From Collimonas arenae (lineage in GTDB: Bacteria; Pseudomonadota; Gammaproteobacteria; Burkholderiales; Burkholderiaceae_D), in the NCBI RefSeq assembly GCF_000786695.1, contig NZ_CP009962.1, forward strand, positions 1,984,001 through 2,048,000: a stretch of 64,000 bases of DNA, in the 5' to 3' direction. This document shows, piece by piece, positions 8,143 through 16,211 of this stretch. Made by a program: the position numbers and the translations under genes. The notes under the pieces are model-generated. The model saw only the letters and a list, made by a program, of their open reading frames with translations, did not search any database and was not told the DNA's origin. Numbering within the stretch: position 1 is the first letter of the stretch; the number at the start of each line of letters is the position of its first letter.

Positions 8143-10311
8143 ATGTCCTACCAAGTTCTCGCCCGTAAATATCGCCCCAGAAGTTTCGATACGCTGGTCG
8201 GCCAGGAACACGTCGTAAGGGCCTTGACGCACGCCTTGGAACAACAGCGTCTGCACCACGCCTATCTGTTTACCGGCACGCGCGGCGTAGGTAAGACGAC
8301 CTTGTCGCGGATCCTGGCGAAATCGCTGAATTGCATCGGCGTCGACGGCAAGGGCGGCATTACTGCGGAACCGTGCGGCGTATGCGACGCCTGCGTGGCG
8401 ATCGATGCCGGCCGCTTCGTTGATTATATCGAGATGGATGCCGCTTCGAATCGCGGCGTCGATGAAATGGCGCAGTTGCTGGAACAGGCTGTGTACGCGC
8501 CGTCCAACGCCCGTTTCAAGGTCTACATGATCGACGAAGTCCACATGCTGACCAACCACGCCTTCAATTCGATGCTGAAGACGCTGGAAGAACCGCCTGA
8601 ACATGTCAAGTTCATCCTGGCCACTACCGACCCGCAAAAGATTCCGGTGACGGTGTTGTCGCGCTGCCTGCAGTTCAACCTGAAGCAGATGCCGCCAGGC
8701 CACATCATCAGTCATCTGGATAATATCCTCGGCCAGGAAAAAATCGAATTTGAAACGCCCGCTTTGCGCTTGCTGGCGCAGGGTGCCCAGGGCTCGATGC
8801 GCGATGCGCTGTCGCTGACCGACCAGGCGATTGCCTATGCTGCCGGCAAGGTGACGCTGGAAGCGGTGCAGGGCATGCTTGGTGCGCTGGACCAGTCTTA
8901 TCTGATCCGCGTGCTAGATGCGCTGGCGCAAAAAGACGGCCCCGGCTTGCTGGCGGTTGCCGACGATATGGCCAGCCGCAGCCTGTCATATAGCGCCGCG
9001 CTGCAGGATCTCGGTACCTTGCTGCACAGGATTGCGCTGGCGCAAAGCGTGCCGGCGGCCCTTGCGGAAGATTTGCCTGAACGCGAAGAAGTGATTCGCC
9101 TGGCATCGTTGTTCGATGCCGAAGAAGTGCAGCTGTTTTACCAGATCGCTGTCCACGGCCGCAATGAACTGGGCTTGGCGCCGGACGAATACGCCGGTTT
9201 CTCGATGACCTTGCTGCGCATGCTGGCCTTCCGGCCGCAAGCCGACGGCAGCATCGTGACGCCGCCATCGGCCAGCCGGTCGCGGGTTAGCGCAACGCCT
9301 GCGGCCCAGGTGGCGGCATCCAGGCCGACTGCGATGGCGCAAGCCACGGCGCCGGCGGCTGCGCCTGTAGCCGCACCTGCCGCTACCGCCGCCCGTTTGA
9401 GTAGTGCGCCGCAGACCATCAGCACCAGCGCACCGGCAGTGCGTCCCGACACCAGCGCCATGAGTCCGGCCAGGGCGGCGCTTGAAGCGGCGCGTGCGGC
9501 CGCTTCGTCGCGCAAGGGCGGAACAGCTCGTCCTGCTCCAGCGCAGCCTGCGGTTGCCCCGGCACCTGCAGCATCTGCGCCTGTGGCGACGGCAAGTCCA
9601 CCGGCAGCAGTTGCGCCGCGGCCTGTAGCGCCCGCCTATGAACCGCAAAATTCGTCGGTGCCGCCATGGGAGGAAGAGATCCCGTTGCCTATGGATTTGC
9701 CTGATACCGAATTTTCCAGTTCGGCGGCTGAAAAAAAAACTGAATCGTATTCGCAATCGATGCAAGCGACGTCATCGCGCGCCGCAGCGGGTAATAATGG
9801 TAATGGCGCCGGTAACTCGCGCCAGACGCCGCGTCCGGAACCTGTGGTGCAGCAAGTGGAAACGCCGCCAGCAGAACCTTTACCGCCGCTGGTGCTGCAG
9901 CCCGACGCCAATCTGAATTGGGATGGCGACTGGCCGTTGCTGGCATCAAGTTTGTCGGTGCGCGGCGTGGCGCATCAACTGGCGCAGCAGAGCGAACTGA
10001 TCAAGTGCGACAGCAGCGGCGTCGCCGCGCTGATTTATTTGCGTATTCCTTTCGATACCTTGCGTTCGGCTGGCAGTATTGATAAATTGGCGACCGCGCT
10101 GACCGAACATTTCGGTCGTCCGGTCAAAGTGGAAACCGAGCTAGGCACGGTGCGTCACACTGCCAACGCGCAAGCAATGGCAGCGCAGGCAGAGCGTCAG
10201 CGCCTGGCGGAGCAGACCGCGAAAAACGATCCCTTCATTCAAAGCATGATGCGTGAATTCGGGGCGTCGATTGTGCCGGGATCAATCAAACCATTGGGTG
10301 AAGCGAAGTAG
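8143..10311 (+). CDS. dnaX: DNA polymerase III subunits gamma and tau
   Basis: A 722-residue clamp-loader ATPase that loads the sliding clamp and couples polymerase to helicase. The AAA+ core shows Walker A GTRGVGKTT (Lys51), a zinc site (Cys64, Cys78, Cys81, Cys84), the DEVHML Walker B region and the SRC sensor. A long Ala/Pro-rich linker (about residues 375-520) leads to tau domain V. The ATG at 8143 gives the conserved start MSYQVLARKYRPRSF; the open frame reaches 8101 but those 14 codons are not conserved in the family. A run of nine A residues at 9731-9739 is placed so that a -1 shift would give a 533-residue gamma-like product. It heads the conserved dnaX-ybaB-recR order. Confidence 0.97.
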   Translation: MSYQVLARKYRPRSFDTLVGQEHVVRALTHALEQQRLHHAYLFTGTRGVGKTTLSRILAKSLNCIGVDGKGGITAEPCGVCDACVAIDAGRFVDYIEMDAASNRGVDEMAQLLEQAVYAPSNARFKVYMIDEVHMLTNHAFNSMLKTLEEPPEHVKFILATTDPQKIPVTVLSRCLQFNLKQMPPGHIISHLDNILGQEKIEFETPALRLLAQGAQGSMRDALSLTDQAIAYAAGKVTLEAVQGMLGALDQSYLIRVLDALAQKDGPGLLAVADDMASRSLSYSAALQDLGTLLHRIALAQSVPAALAEDLPEREEVIRLASLFDAEEVQLFYQIAVHGRNELGLAPDEYAGFSMTLLRMLAFRPQADGSIVTPPSASRSRVSATPAAQVAASRPTAMAQATAPAAAPVAAPAATAARLSSAPQTISTSAPAVRPDTSAMSPARAALEAARAAASSRKGGTARPAPAQPAVAPAPAASAPVATASPPAAVAPRPVAPAYEPQNSSVPPWEEEIPLPMDLPDTEFSSSAAEKKTESYSQSMQATSSRAAAGNNGNGAGNSRQTPRPEPVVQQVETPPAEPLPPLVLQPDANLNWDGDWPLLASSLSVRGVAHQLAQQSELIKCDSSGVAALIYLRIPFDTLRSAGSIDKLATALTEHFGRPVKVETELGTVRHTANAQAMAAQAERQRLAEQTAKNDPFIQSMMREFGASIVPGSIKPLGEAK
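9730..9743 (+). promoter_or_regulatory. A9 slippery site in dnaX (candidate programmed frameshift)
   Basis: In-frame codons are GAA-AAA-AAA-ACT-GAA, encoding E530-K-K-T-E. Slipping -1 by the ribosome, or adding one A by RNA polymerase, turns this into AAA-AAC-TGA: one Asn codon then an immediate stop at 9741-9743. The product is 533 residues and lacks domain V. E. coli makes gamma by -1 frameshifting at A-AAA-AAG, and Thermus uses slippage at an A9 run. No strong internal Shine-Dalgarno or downstream stem is evident. Confidence 0.6.
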
Positions 10312-10380
10312 GTTGGATTGGCATGGCCGGCCAGAGTACAGAGTAGCGGCCGCTGTCTTCTTTACAATTAAATTTTTCGT

Positions 10381-10430
10381 CGAATTATTCGTCGAATTAT
10401 TCGTTTTAATTATTCGTTTTAATTATTCGT
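10381..10430 (+). repeat. AT-rich tandem repeat between dnaX and ybaB
   Basis: Four head-to-tail copies: CGAATTATTCGT twice (10381-10404), then TTTAATTATTCGT twice (10405-10430), ending in a T run directly before the AGGAGA ribosome-binding site of ybaB. The units differ slightly in length (12,12,13,13). The 5'-untranslated region is unusually AT-rich for this genome. Confidence 0.85.
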
Positions 10431-10448
10431 TTTTTTAGGAGAAATACC

Positions 10449-10769
10449 ATGATGAAGGGCCAACTGGCAGGGCTGATGAAACAAGCCCAGGCAATGCAAG
10501 ACAATATGAAAAAGATGCAAGACCAACTGGCCTTGATCGAAGTTGAAGGTGAATCGGGCGCAGGCTTGGTGAAAGTCGTGATGACGTGCAAGAACGCCGT
10601 CAAGCGCGTAGCGATCGATGCTTCGCTGCTGGCTGACGACAAGGACATGCTGGAAGACCTAGTGGCTGCTGCTTTCAACGACGCAGTGCGCAAGGCAGAA
10701 GCGCTGTCGGCGGAAAAAATGTCGGGTCTGACCGCTGGCATGCCAGCTGGCTTCAAGCTTCCGTTCTAA
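10449..10769 (+). CDS. ybaB: YbaB/EbfC nucleoid-associated protein
   Basis: A 106-residue small, Met- and Lys-rich protein of the YbaB/EbfC family, which forms a tweezer-like dimer that binds DNA and affects nucleoid structure and expression. The N-terminal amphipathic helix ([17 protein letters not shown]) and the central [19 protein letters not shown] segment are typical. It sits in the conserved dnaX-ybaB-recR order, with an AGGAGA ribosome-binding site six bases before the ATG and an AT-rich tandem repeat just upstream. It probably shares transcripts with dnaX and recR, although the repeat may host a separate promoter. Confidence 0.95.
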   Translation: MMKGQLAGLMKQAQAMQDNMKKMQDQLALIEVEGESGAGLVKVVMTCKNAVKRVAIDASLLADDKDMLEDLVAAAFNDAVRKAEALSAEKMSGLTAGMPAGFKLPF

Positions 10770-10834
10770 GCTTCCATTCGAAGCTGCCCTTCTGATCCCC
10801 CCGTTGCCGAGCGCTGTATGAACCAAGGCCATCT

Positions 10835-11431
10835 GTGAAAGCTCCTTCCAGCCTGACTTTACTCACTGAGGCCTTGCGTCACTTGCCCGGCGTCGGTCCC
10901 AAATCGGCGCAGCGCATGGCTTATCACTTGCTGCAGCACGATCGCGACGGCGCCGCCTTGTTGGGACGGGCGCTGACTCAGGCGGTCGACCAGATCCACC
11001 ATTGCGCGTTATGTAATACCTTCACCGAAAACGAGGTCTGCGAAACCTGCCTCGATCCCGAACGCGATCCGACTTTGCTATGTGTGGTCGAGACGCCGAC
11101 TGACCAACTGATGATTGAACAGACCCTGACCTTCAAGGGGCTGTACTTTGTGCTGATGGGACGTTTGTCGCCGCTGGACGGTATCGGCCCCAAAGACATC
11201 CAGCTGGAAAAGCTGGTGGGCCGCGCCACAGACGGTGTCGTGAAAGAGGTCGTGCTGGCCACCAATTTCACCAACGAAGGCGAAGCCACCGCCCACTACA
11301 TCAGTGAAACCATGAAAGCCCGGGGGCTGCAGGTGAGCCGTCTGGCGCGCGGCGTGCCGGTGGGGGGCGAGCTGGAATATGTCGACGCGGGCACCATCGC
11401 CCGCGCCATGCTGGATCGTCGTTCTACGTAA
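10835..11431 (+). CDS. recR: Recombination mediator RecR
   Basis: A 198-residue RecR, which with RecO and RecF helps load RecA at gaps during repair. The helix-hairpin-helix [17 protein letters not shown] is at residues 17-33. The zinc finger uses Cys57, Cys60, Cys69 and Cys72. A Toprim domain ([14 protein letters not shown]...) and a C-terminal [12 protein letters not shown]alker-B-like motif follow. The start is GTG at 10835; no in-frame ATG lies close upstream. It completes the dnaX-ybaB-recR block. Confidence 0.97.
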   Translation: MKAPSSLTLLTEALRHLPGVGPKSAQRMAYHLLQHDRDGAALLGRALTQAVDQIHHCALCNTFTENEVCETCLDPERDPTLLCVVETPTDQLMIEQTLTFKGLYFVLMGRLSPLDGIGPKDIQLEKLVGRATDGVVKEVVLATNFTNEGEATAHYISETMKARGLQVSRLARGVPVGGELEYVDAGTIARAMLDRRST

Positions 11432-11442
11432 AACCATCGTCT

Positions 11443-11516
11443 ACGAAAAGCACGGAAAGCACGAGAAAAACCCGCAGGTTTCTTTCGTGTATTTCGTGCT
11501 TTCCGTGTCTTTCGTG
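11443..11516. repeat. Imperfect inverted repeat of CACGAAAG-type units
   Basis: Downstream of recR, ACGAAAAGCACGGAAAGCACGA (11443-11464) is mirrored by the TCGTG..TTTCCGTG..TTTCGTGG stretch at 11482-11516. An inner AAACC-GGTTT pairing closes the loop. Both arms are built from short CACGAAA/CACGGAAA units, so the region is both an inverted and a short tandem repeat. It may terminate recR transcription, but no T tract follows. Confidence 0.6.
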
Positions 11517-11647
11517 GAGAATGTTTTCAGGCTGTCAGCATAGTTTGCCCCCGCACAACGAAAATTCTGTTATTTTGCTTGGGTTAGGCGAAAGATATTG
11601 CCAACGCAATTAGCATTGAACCTGAATAAGTATCATGAGGAGACAAC

Positions 11648-12685
11648 ATGAAATTAAGCTGGAAGCAGTTCGCTATTGCACTTTGTTTGTTCCTGGCCGG
11701 TTACCTGACATTCAACAACAATCTTTTTGCGCAGACGCCCGAGAAGACCAAGGTCTCCATCGCAGTCGGCGGCAAGAACCTGTTTTACTACCTGCCTTTG
11801 ACCATCGCCGAGCAGCTCGGCTATTTCAAGGATGAAGGCCTAGATGTACAAATCTCCGATTTCGCCGGTGGCGCCAAGGCCTTGCAGGCTCTGATCGGCG
11901 GCAGCGCCGACGTGGTTTCGGGCGCGTTCGAGCACACTATCAGCATGCAGGCCAAGAACCAGCGCATCACTGCGTTCGTGTTGCAAGGCCGGGCGCCGCA
12001 AATCGTCATGGGCGTCTCCAACAAGACCATGCCTAACTACAAGACGATTGCCGACCTCAAAGGCAAGAAGATCGGCGTTACCGCACCGGGCTCTTCGACC
12101 AGCATGATGTCCAATTTCGTGCTCGCCAAAGGTGGCCTGAAACCAACCGATGTCTCATACATCGGCGTCGGCGCTTCGGCAGGCGCCTTGTCTGCGCTGC
12201 GTTCCGGTTCGATCGACGTGATTGTCAATCTCGATCCGCTGATCACCATGATGCAACAGGATAACGAGATCCGGATCATCTCCGACACACGTACCTTGAA
12301 AGACACCAACGCTGTCTTCGGCGGTCCGATGCCGGCGGCGACCTTGTACGCTTCCGCCGATTTCATCAAGAAATACCCGAACACCACGCAGGCCCTGACC
12401 AATGCCATGGTGCGTGCGTTGAAGTGGCTGCAGAAGGCTGGCCCGGAAGACATTGTTAAAGTCGTGCCGGAAAGCTACCAGCTGGGCGACCGTGCCTTGT
12501 ACATCGATGCGTTCATGAAGGTGCGCGAAGCGCTTTCGCCAGACGGCCTGATCCCGGACGAAGGGGCGAAAGTCGCCTTGCATACGCTGGAGGCATTCGA
12601 TCCTGAACTGGCTGGCAAGAATATCGACCTGTCGCAAACTTATACGAATGAGTTTGTAAAGAAGGCTGACGCCAAATACAAGTAA
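11648..12685 (+). CDS. ABC transporter periplasmic substrate-binding protein (NrtA/SsuA/TauA type)
   Basis: A 345-residue exported binding protein. Residues 1-29 form a signal peptide (core FAIALCLFLAGYLTF, cleavage near LFAQ). The mature part has the type II binding fold of the nitrate/sulfonate/taurine family, with YYLPLTIAEQLGYFKDEGLDV near the N-terminus, GGSADVVSG, and KGKKIGVTAPGSSTSMM. This family delivers sulfonates, taurine, nitrate or thiamine precursors to an inner-membrane importer; the substrate cannot be assigned. An AGGAG site precedes the ATG. It is followed on the same strand by its ATPase and permease, forming a complete importer. Confidence 0.9.
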   Translation: MKLSWKQFAIALCLFLAGYLTFNNNLFAQTPEKTKVSIAVGGKNLFYYLPLTIAEQLGYFKDEGLDVQISDFAGGAKALQALIGGSADVVSGAFEHTISMQAKNQRITAFVLQGRAPQIVMGVSNKTMPNYKTIADLKGKKIGVTAPGSSTSMMSNFVLAKGGLKPTDVSYIGVGASAGALSALRSGSIDVIVNLDPLITMMQQDNEIRIISDTRTLKDTNAVFGGPMPAATLYASADFIKKYPNTTQALTNAMVRALKWLQKAGPEDIVKVVPESYQLGDRALYIDAFMKVREALSPDGLIPDEGAKVALHTLEAFDPELAGKNIDLSQTYTNEFVKKADAKYK

Positions 12686-12802
12686 TCAAGGGTGCTGTGC
12701 GTTTGTCCGTGCGCTAGGTAGCGTGACGGACGGCGTGCAGCGTCGATGTTGCATTGTGAACGGCTCCCGTTGAAATTTTCTTCGGCTCAGGCCGTATCTC
12801 TT

Positions 12803-13648
12803 ATGACTTCCGCTTCAATTCCAAGTCCGATTTCGATTCCGGCTCCGGCTCTTTTCCTCGATAACGTCAGTTGCACGTTCGTCTCCAAGGATGATCGCTC
12901 GCAACGCTATACCGCGGTGGCCGACACCAGCTTGTCGATTGCGCCGGGTGAGTTCGTGTCCGTGGTCGGTCCGACCGGCTGCGGTAAATCGACCTTGCTG
13001 AATGTCGGCGCCGGTTTGTTGCAGCCGTCGTCGGGTAGCGTCAAGGTGTTCGGCGAGCCGTTGGCAGGCATCAATCGCCGCGCCGGCTACATGTTCCAGG
13101 CGGAAGCGCTGATGCCCTGGCGCAGTGCGTTGCAAAACGTCATCGCCGGCTTGCAGTATCGCGAAACCGACGAAGCCAAGGCCCGTCAGCTGGGTGAGGA
13201 GTGGTTGGCGCGGGTTGGTTTGCAGGGCTTCGGCGACCGCTATCCCCATCAGCTTTCGGGGGGCATGCGCAAGCGCGTGGCGCTGGCGCAGACGCTGATC
13301 CTTGATCCCGACATCATTCTCATGGATGAGCCGTTTTCAGCGCTCGATATCCAGACCCGGCAACTGATGGAAAACGAAGTGCTGGAGTTGTGGAGCGCCA
13401 AACGTAAAGCGGTGCTGTTCATTACGCATGATCTCGATGAAGCGATCGCCATGTCGGACCGGGTGATCGTGCTGTCGGCAGGGCCGGGCACCCATCCGAT
13501 AGGGGAGTTCGTGATTGACCTGCCGCGCCCGCGCGATGTGGCTGAGATTCGCAACGAGCCACGCTTTGTCGAGCTGCACCAGCAAATATGGAGCGTGCTG
13601 CGGGATGAAGTGCTAAAGGGTTACCAGCAGCAAAAGAAAATCGCTTAG
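12803..13648 (+). CDS. ABC transporter ATP-binding protein (SsuB/TauB type)
   Basis: The ATPase of the importer, about 281 residues from the ATG at 12803. An alternative ATG at 12746 would add 19 residues that do not look like part of the fold; neither start has a strong ribosome-binding site. Motifs in order are Walker A GPTGCGKST, a Q-loop at MFQAEALMPWR, signature LSGGMRKRVALAQ, Walker B DIILMDEPFSALD and H-loop THD. The MPWR Q-loop is common in the nitrate/sulfonate family. The TAG stop at 13646-13648 lies within the left terminal repeat of the 189-bp inverted-repeat element that separates this gene from its permease. Confidence 0.9.
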   Translation: MTSASIPSPISIPAPALFLDNVSCTFVSKDDRSQRYTAVADTSLSIAPGEFVSVVGPTGCGKSTLLNVGAGLLQPSSGSVKVFGEPLAGINRRAGYMFQAEALMPWRSALQNVIAGLQYRETDEAKARQLGEEWLARVGLQGFGDRYPHQLSGGMRKRVALAQTLILDPDIILMDEPFSALDIQTRQLMENEVLELWSAKRKAVLFITHDLDEAIAMSDRVIVLSAGPGTHPIGEFVIDLPRPRDVAEIRNEPRFVELHQQIWSVLRDEVLKGYQQQKKIA

Positions 13649-13831
13649 AGGCTGTTGCGAACACAGATGGCTAGGCGCGCCGACGAAGACAGTACGAGCA
13701 GTAAGGCCAGGAGGGTGTAGCAGGGATTTCGGACGACACTGTCGTCTGCCTGCGGAACGCCCAGGGCTTGCAAGCCCGGGCGTGCCTAACAAGGGCAACA
13801 ACGCCAGGTGTGTTCGCAACAGCCTCTTAGC
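13643..13831. repeat. 189-bp inverted-repeat (MITE-like) element inside the ABC operon
   Basis: Terminal repeats of 23 bases with one mismatch: the core AGAGGCTGTTGCGAACACA at 13647-13665 is mirrored at 13809-13827. The interior carries a central hairpin, GACGACA-C-TGTCGTC, around 13735. Nothing is coded. The left end supplies the stop codon of the ATPase gene. The size, central hairpin and long arms match the layout of the element at 6084-6260, though the sequences differ. Confidence 0.8.
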
Positions 13832-13859
13832 AATAATAAGGACAAGGATAAGCGCAATC

Positions 13860-14711
13860 ATGTGGAAAGCCCTCAAACCTAGTTACAGGAACCTGCGGAT
13901 CTATCAGTTGCTGGTGCTGCTGCTGTTTTTCGCTCTCTGGCATCTGGCCACGCGCAATCCGCAGACCGCGTTTTTCTTTGGCGAACCGGTCAAGGTTTTG
14001 CAGCGTGTCTGGCAATGGTTTACGGTTGGCAGCGGCACATTGGAAATCGGCTTCGGCGATCACACCTGGTTCACGCTGACTTTTCCCGCCGAGATTTATG
14101 CGCATTTGCTAGTTACCTTGACTGAGACCATGCTGGCCTTCGGCATCGGTACCGTCTTTGGCCTCGCCGTCGGTTTGTGGCTGGCGCTGTCGCCGCTGAC
14201 CTCGGCCATTCTCGATCCCTATATCAAGGCTTCCAACGCCATGCCGCGCGTGATCCTGGCGCCAATTTTTGCGATGTGGTTCGGGCTTGGCATCTGGTCC
14301 AAGGTGGCGCTGGCGGTGACGCTGGTATTTTTCATCGTGTTCTTCAACGTTTATCAAGGCGTCAGGGAAGTCAGCCCGGTGGTGCTGGCCAACGCCCGCA
14401 TGCTGGGCGCTAACCAGCGCCAGCTGCTGCGCACGGTGTACCTGCCTTCGGCCACATCCTGGGTGTTTTCGAGTTTGCACACCTCGGTCGGGCTGGCTTT
14501 TGTCGGTGTGATCGTCGGCGAATACCTGGGCTCCGCACGTGGCGTCGGCTATCTGATCCTGCAGGCGGAGGGGGCGTTTGACATCAACACGGTGTTTGCC
14601 GGCATCCTGGTGCTGACGGCTTTTGCGCTGGTGCTGGATACAGTAGTAGGGATGATCGAGAAGCGCCTGATGAAGTGGCAGCCGAAGAGCGGCGAGACAG
14701 AACGTTTGTAA
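13860..14711 (+). CDS. ABC transporter permease (SsuC/TauC type)
   Basis: A 283-residue inner-membrane permease with about six transmembrane segments, the first being LLVLLLFFALWHLA. The EAA-like coupling loop is at EVSPVVLANARMLGANQRQLLRTVYLPS. The frame is open from 13782, but the first 26 codons would lie inside the inverted-repeat element. The ATG at 13860 has an AGGAT site upstream and gives the normal family start, so it is preferred. Together with the binding protein and ATPase it forms a nitrate/sulfonate/taurine-type importer. The element between ATPase and permease may affect expression balance by hairpin formation. Confidence 0.9.
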   Translation: MWKALKPSYRNLRIYQLLVLLLFFALWHLATRNPQTAFFFGEPVKVLQRVWQWFTVGSGTLEIGFGDHTWFTLTFPAEIYAHLLVTLTETMLAFGIGTVFGLAVGLWLALSPLTSAILDPYIKASNAMPRVILAPIFAMWFGLGIWSKVALAVTLVFFIVFFNVYQGVREVSPVVLANARMLGANQRQLLRTVYLPSATSWVFSSLHTSVGLAFVGVIVGEYLGSARGVGYLILQAEGAFDINTVFAGILVLTAFALVLDTVVGMIEKRLMKWQPKSGETERL

Positions 14712-14763
14712 GTCGGATCCTGTGCAGTCGCTTGGCGGCCGCACACGGAGAAGAAAGGAGCGC

Positions 14764-15888
14764 TCAGCTCCGTTTGAAGCTATCTACCGCAAGCCTGCCG
14801 ATTGCCGGGTCATCGGTAAAAAAGCCGTCTATGCCAGCTTTCAGGTAAGTCTGGATTTCCGTGACCAAGCCATCAGGATTGCGGGTGGCGGGCAAGCCGT
14901 TGCTTTTCAGGTCGGCCGGCAAGAAATTGTTCTCCGGGCGGAAGGTGTAAGGATGCACGCGCAGTCCGGCTTCGTGCGCATTGCTCACCAGCGCGGTAGG
15001 TTTGCCCAGGTTGCCTTTGCTGTCTTGCGGAATGATGCTGAGTTTGTAGGGACCGACGCCATCTGCGTAAGCGGCGACTTCCCACATGCCAGCGGCAGTC
15101 ATCAGGTCGCCATAAGTACGCTTGCTGCCGGCCAGCACAAAGTCTGGCGGTTGTACCTTGGCGTCGTCCATCAATTGAATCAGCTGGTAGTTCGGGTGGC
15201 TCTTTCCGATTTTCGTGCGTATCGATTTCAGATTGGCGGTTTCAAATGATTGGATAAAGATGGTAGCGCGTTTGGCGCTGTAGTCGTCTTGCTCCAGCAC
15301 CGTCAGCAAGCGATCCTCCAGCGGCAGGCCGATCGACTGGAAATAGCTTGGATGCTTGGTTTCCGGATAGAGGTGAATGGTGCGGCCGGTCTTGGCGGAC
15401 ATGCTCTTGGCGAGAGCGATGATCTCCGTCAGGGTAGGAACTTCGAACTGGCCATCGTATTGAGTGTTGTTCGGGCGAATCTGGGGGATTCTTTCCTTGG
15501 CGCGTAATTCCTTGATTTCGGCCAGAGTAAAGTCTTCCGTGAACCATCCTTCCAATGCATTGCCATCTATCATTTTTTTGGTTTTACGGTCGGCAAATTT
15601 GGCAATAGCAGCAACGTTGGTGGTGCCCGAGATTTCGTTCTCATGGCGGGCTATCAGGAAGCCGTCCTTGGTCGCGACCAAGTCCGGTTCGATGACATCG
15701 GCGCCATCTTCTATCGCCTTGGTGTAGGAGGCCAAGGTGTGTTCCGGCCGCAGAGCGCTGGCGCCGCGATGGCCGATCACGAGGATCTGCTTGTTGGACG
15801 ACAGTTCGCCGCCGCCGCTACCGCAGCCCGAGATGGAAAACACGGCGGCTAACGCCAGAGGCAAGCTAAGGATGTGTATTGGGTTCAT
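14764..15888 (-). CDS. glpQ: Glycerophosphodiester phosphodiesterase, lipoprotein
   Basis: A 374-residue GlpQ-type enzyme that hydrolyses glycerophosphodiesters to glycerol-3-phosphate and an alcohol. The frame is open from 15954, but the ATG at 15888 starts a textbook lipoprotein signal (IHILSLPLALAAVFSISGC), with Cys as the lipid-attachment residue, so the mature enzyme is membrane-tethered. Catalytic motifs are GHRGASALRPEHTLASY (His, Arg) and the metal-binding GADVIEPDLVATKDG, followed by ARHENE. A late HPYTFRPEN motif is also typical. It converges on the ABC permease and has no terminator with a T tract between them. Confidence 0.92.
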   Translation of the reverse strand: MNPIHILSLPLALAAVFSISGCGSGGGELSSNKQILVIGHRGASALRPEHTLASYTKAIEDGADVIEPDLVATKDGFLIARHENEISGTTNVAAIAKFADRKTKKMIDGNALEGWFTEDFTLAEIKELRAKERIPQIRPNNTQYDGQFEVPTLTEIIALAKSMSAKTGRTIHLYPETKHPSYFQSIGLPLEDRLLTVLEQDDYSAKRATIFIQSFETANLKSIRTKIGKSHPNYQLIQLMDDAKVQPPDFVLAGSKRTYGDLMTAAGMWEVAAYADGVGPYKLSIIPQDSKGNLGKPTALVSNAHEAGLRVHPYTFRPENNFLPADLKSNGLPATRNPDGLVTEIQTYLKAGIDGFFTDDPAIGRLAVDSFKRS

Positions 15889-16211
15889 GATTGGGCAGAA
15901 TAGGTTGGGAATAATGGCCGATTCTATAAGTAAGTTGTGACAATGAAATGACAATTTTTCAAGCTCTCACAGGTCGCTAAAGTATGTTTTATAACAATTA
16001 AATACAAATCCGATTGCGCATGCCACTAAATGACCTATTCTCATCATGTCATTGTGCTTATGTTGTCTGTTCTCCAATGTAATAAAATGCCGACCCCCAG
16101 ATGAATGCCCGGCAGGGGCTTTTGATGGATCTTATGGACATCCGCGACCGCCGCCAGCGACTAAAACGGCTGTGTTGGTGGGGGTGTTCCCTGGTTTTTG
16201 AGGAGAAATAC
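15889..16211. other. Divergent intergenic region between glpQ and the molybdenum hydroxylase genes
   Basis: This 323-base gap is AT-rich on the glpQ side (around 15950-16085) and presumably holds both divergent promoters. An AGGAGAAAT ribosome-binding site ends it, four bases before the hydroxylase ATG at 16212. I see no gene, repeat or clear operator. Confidence 0.5.
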
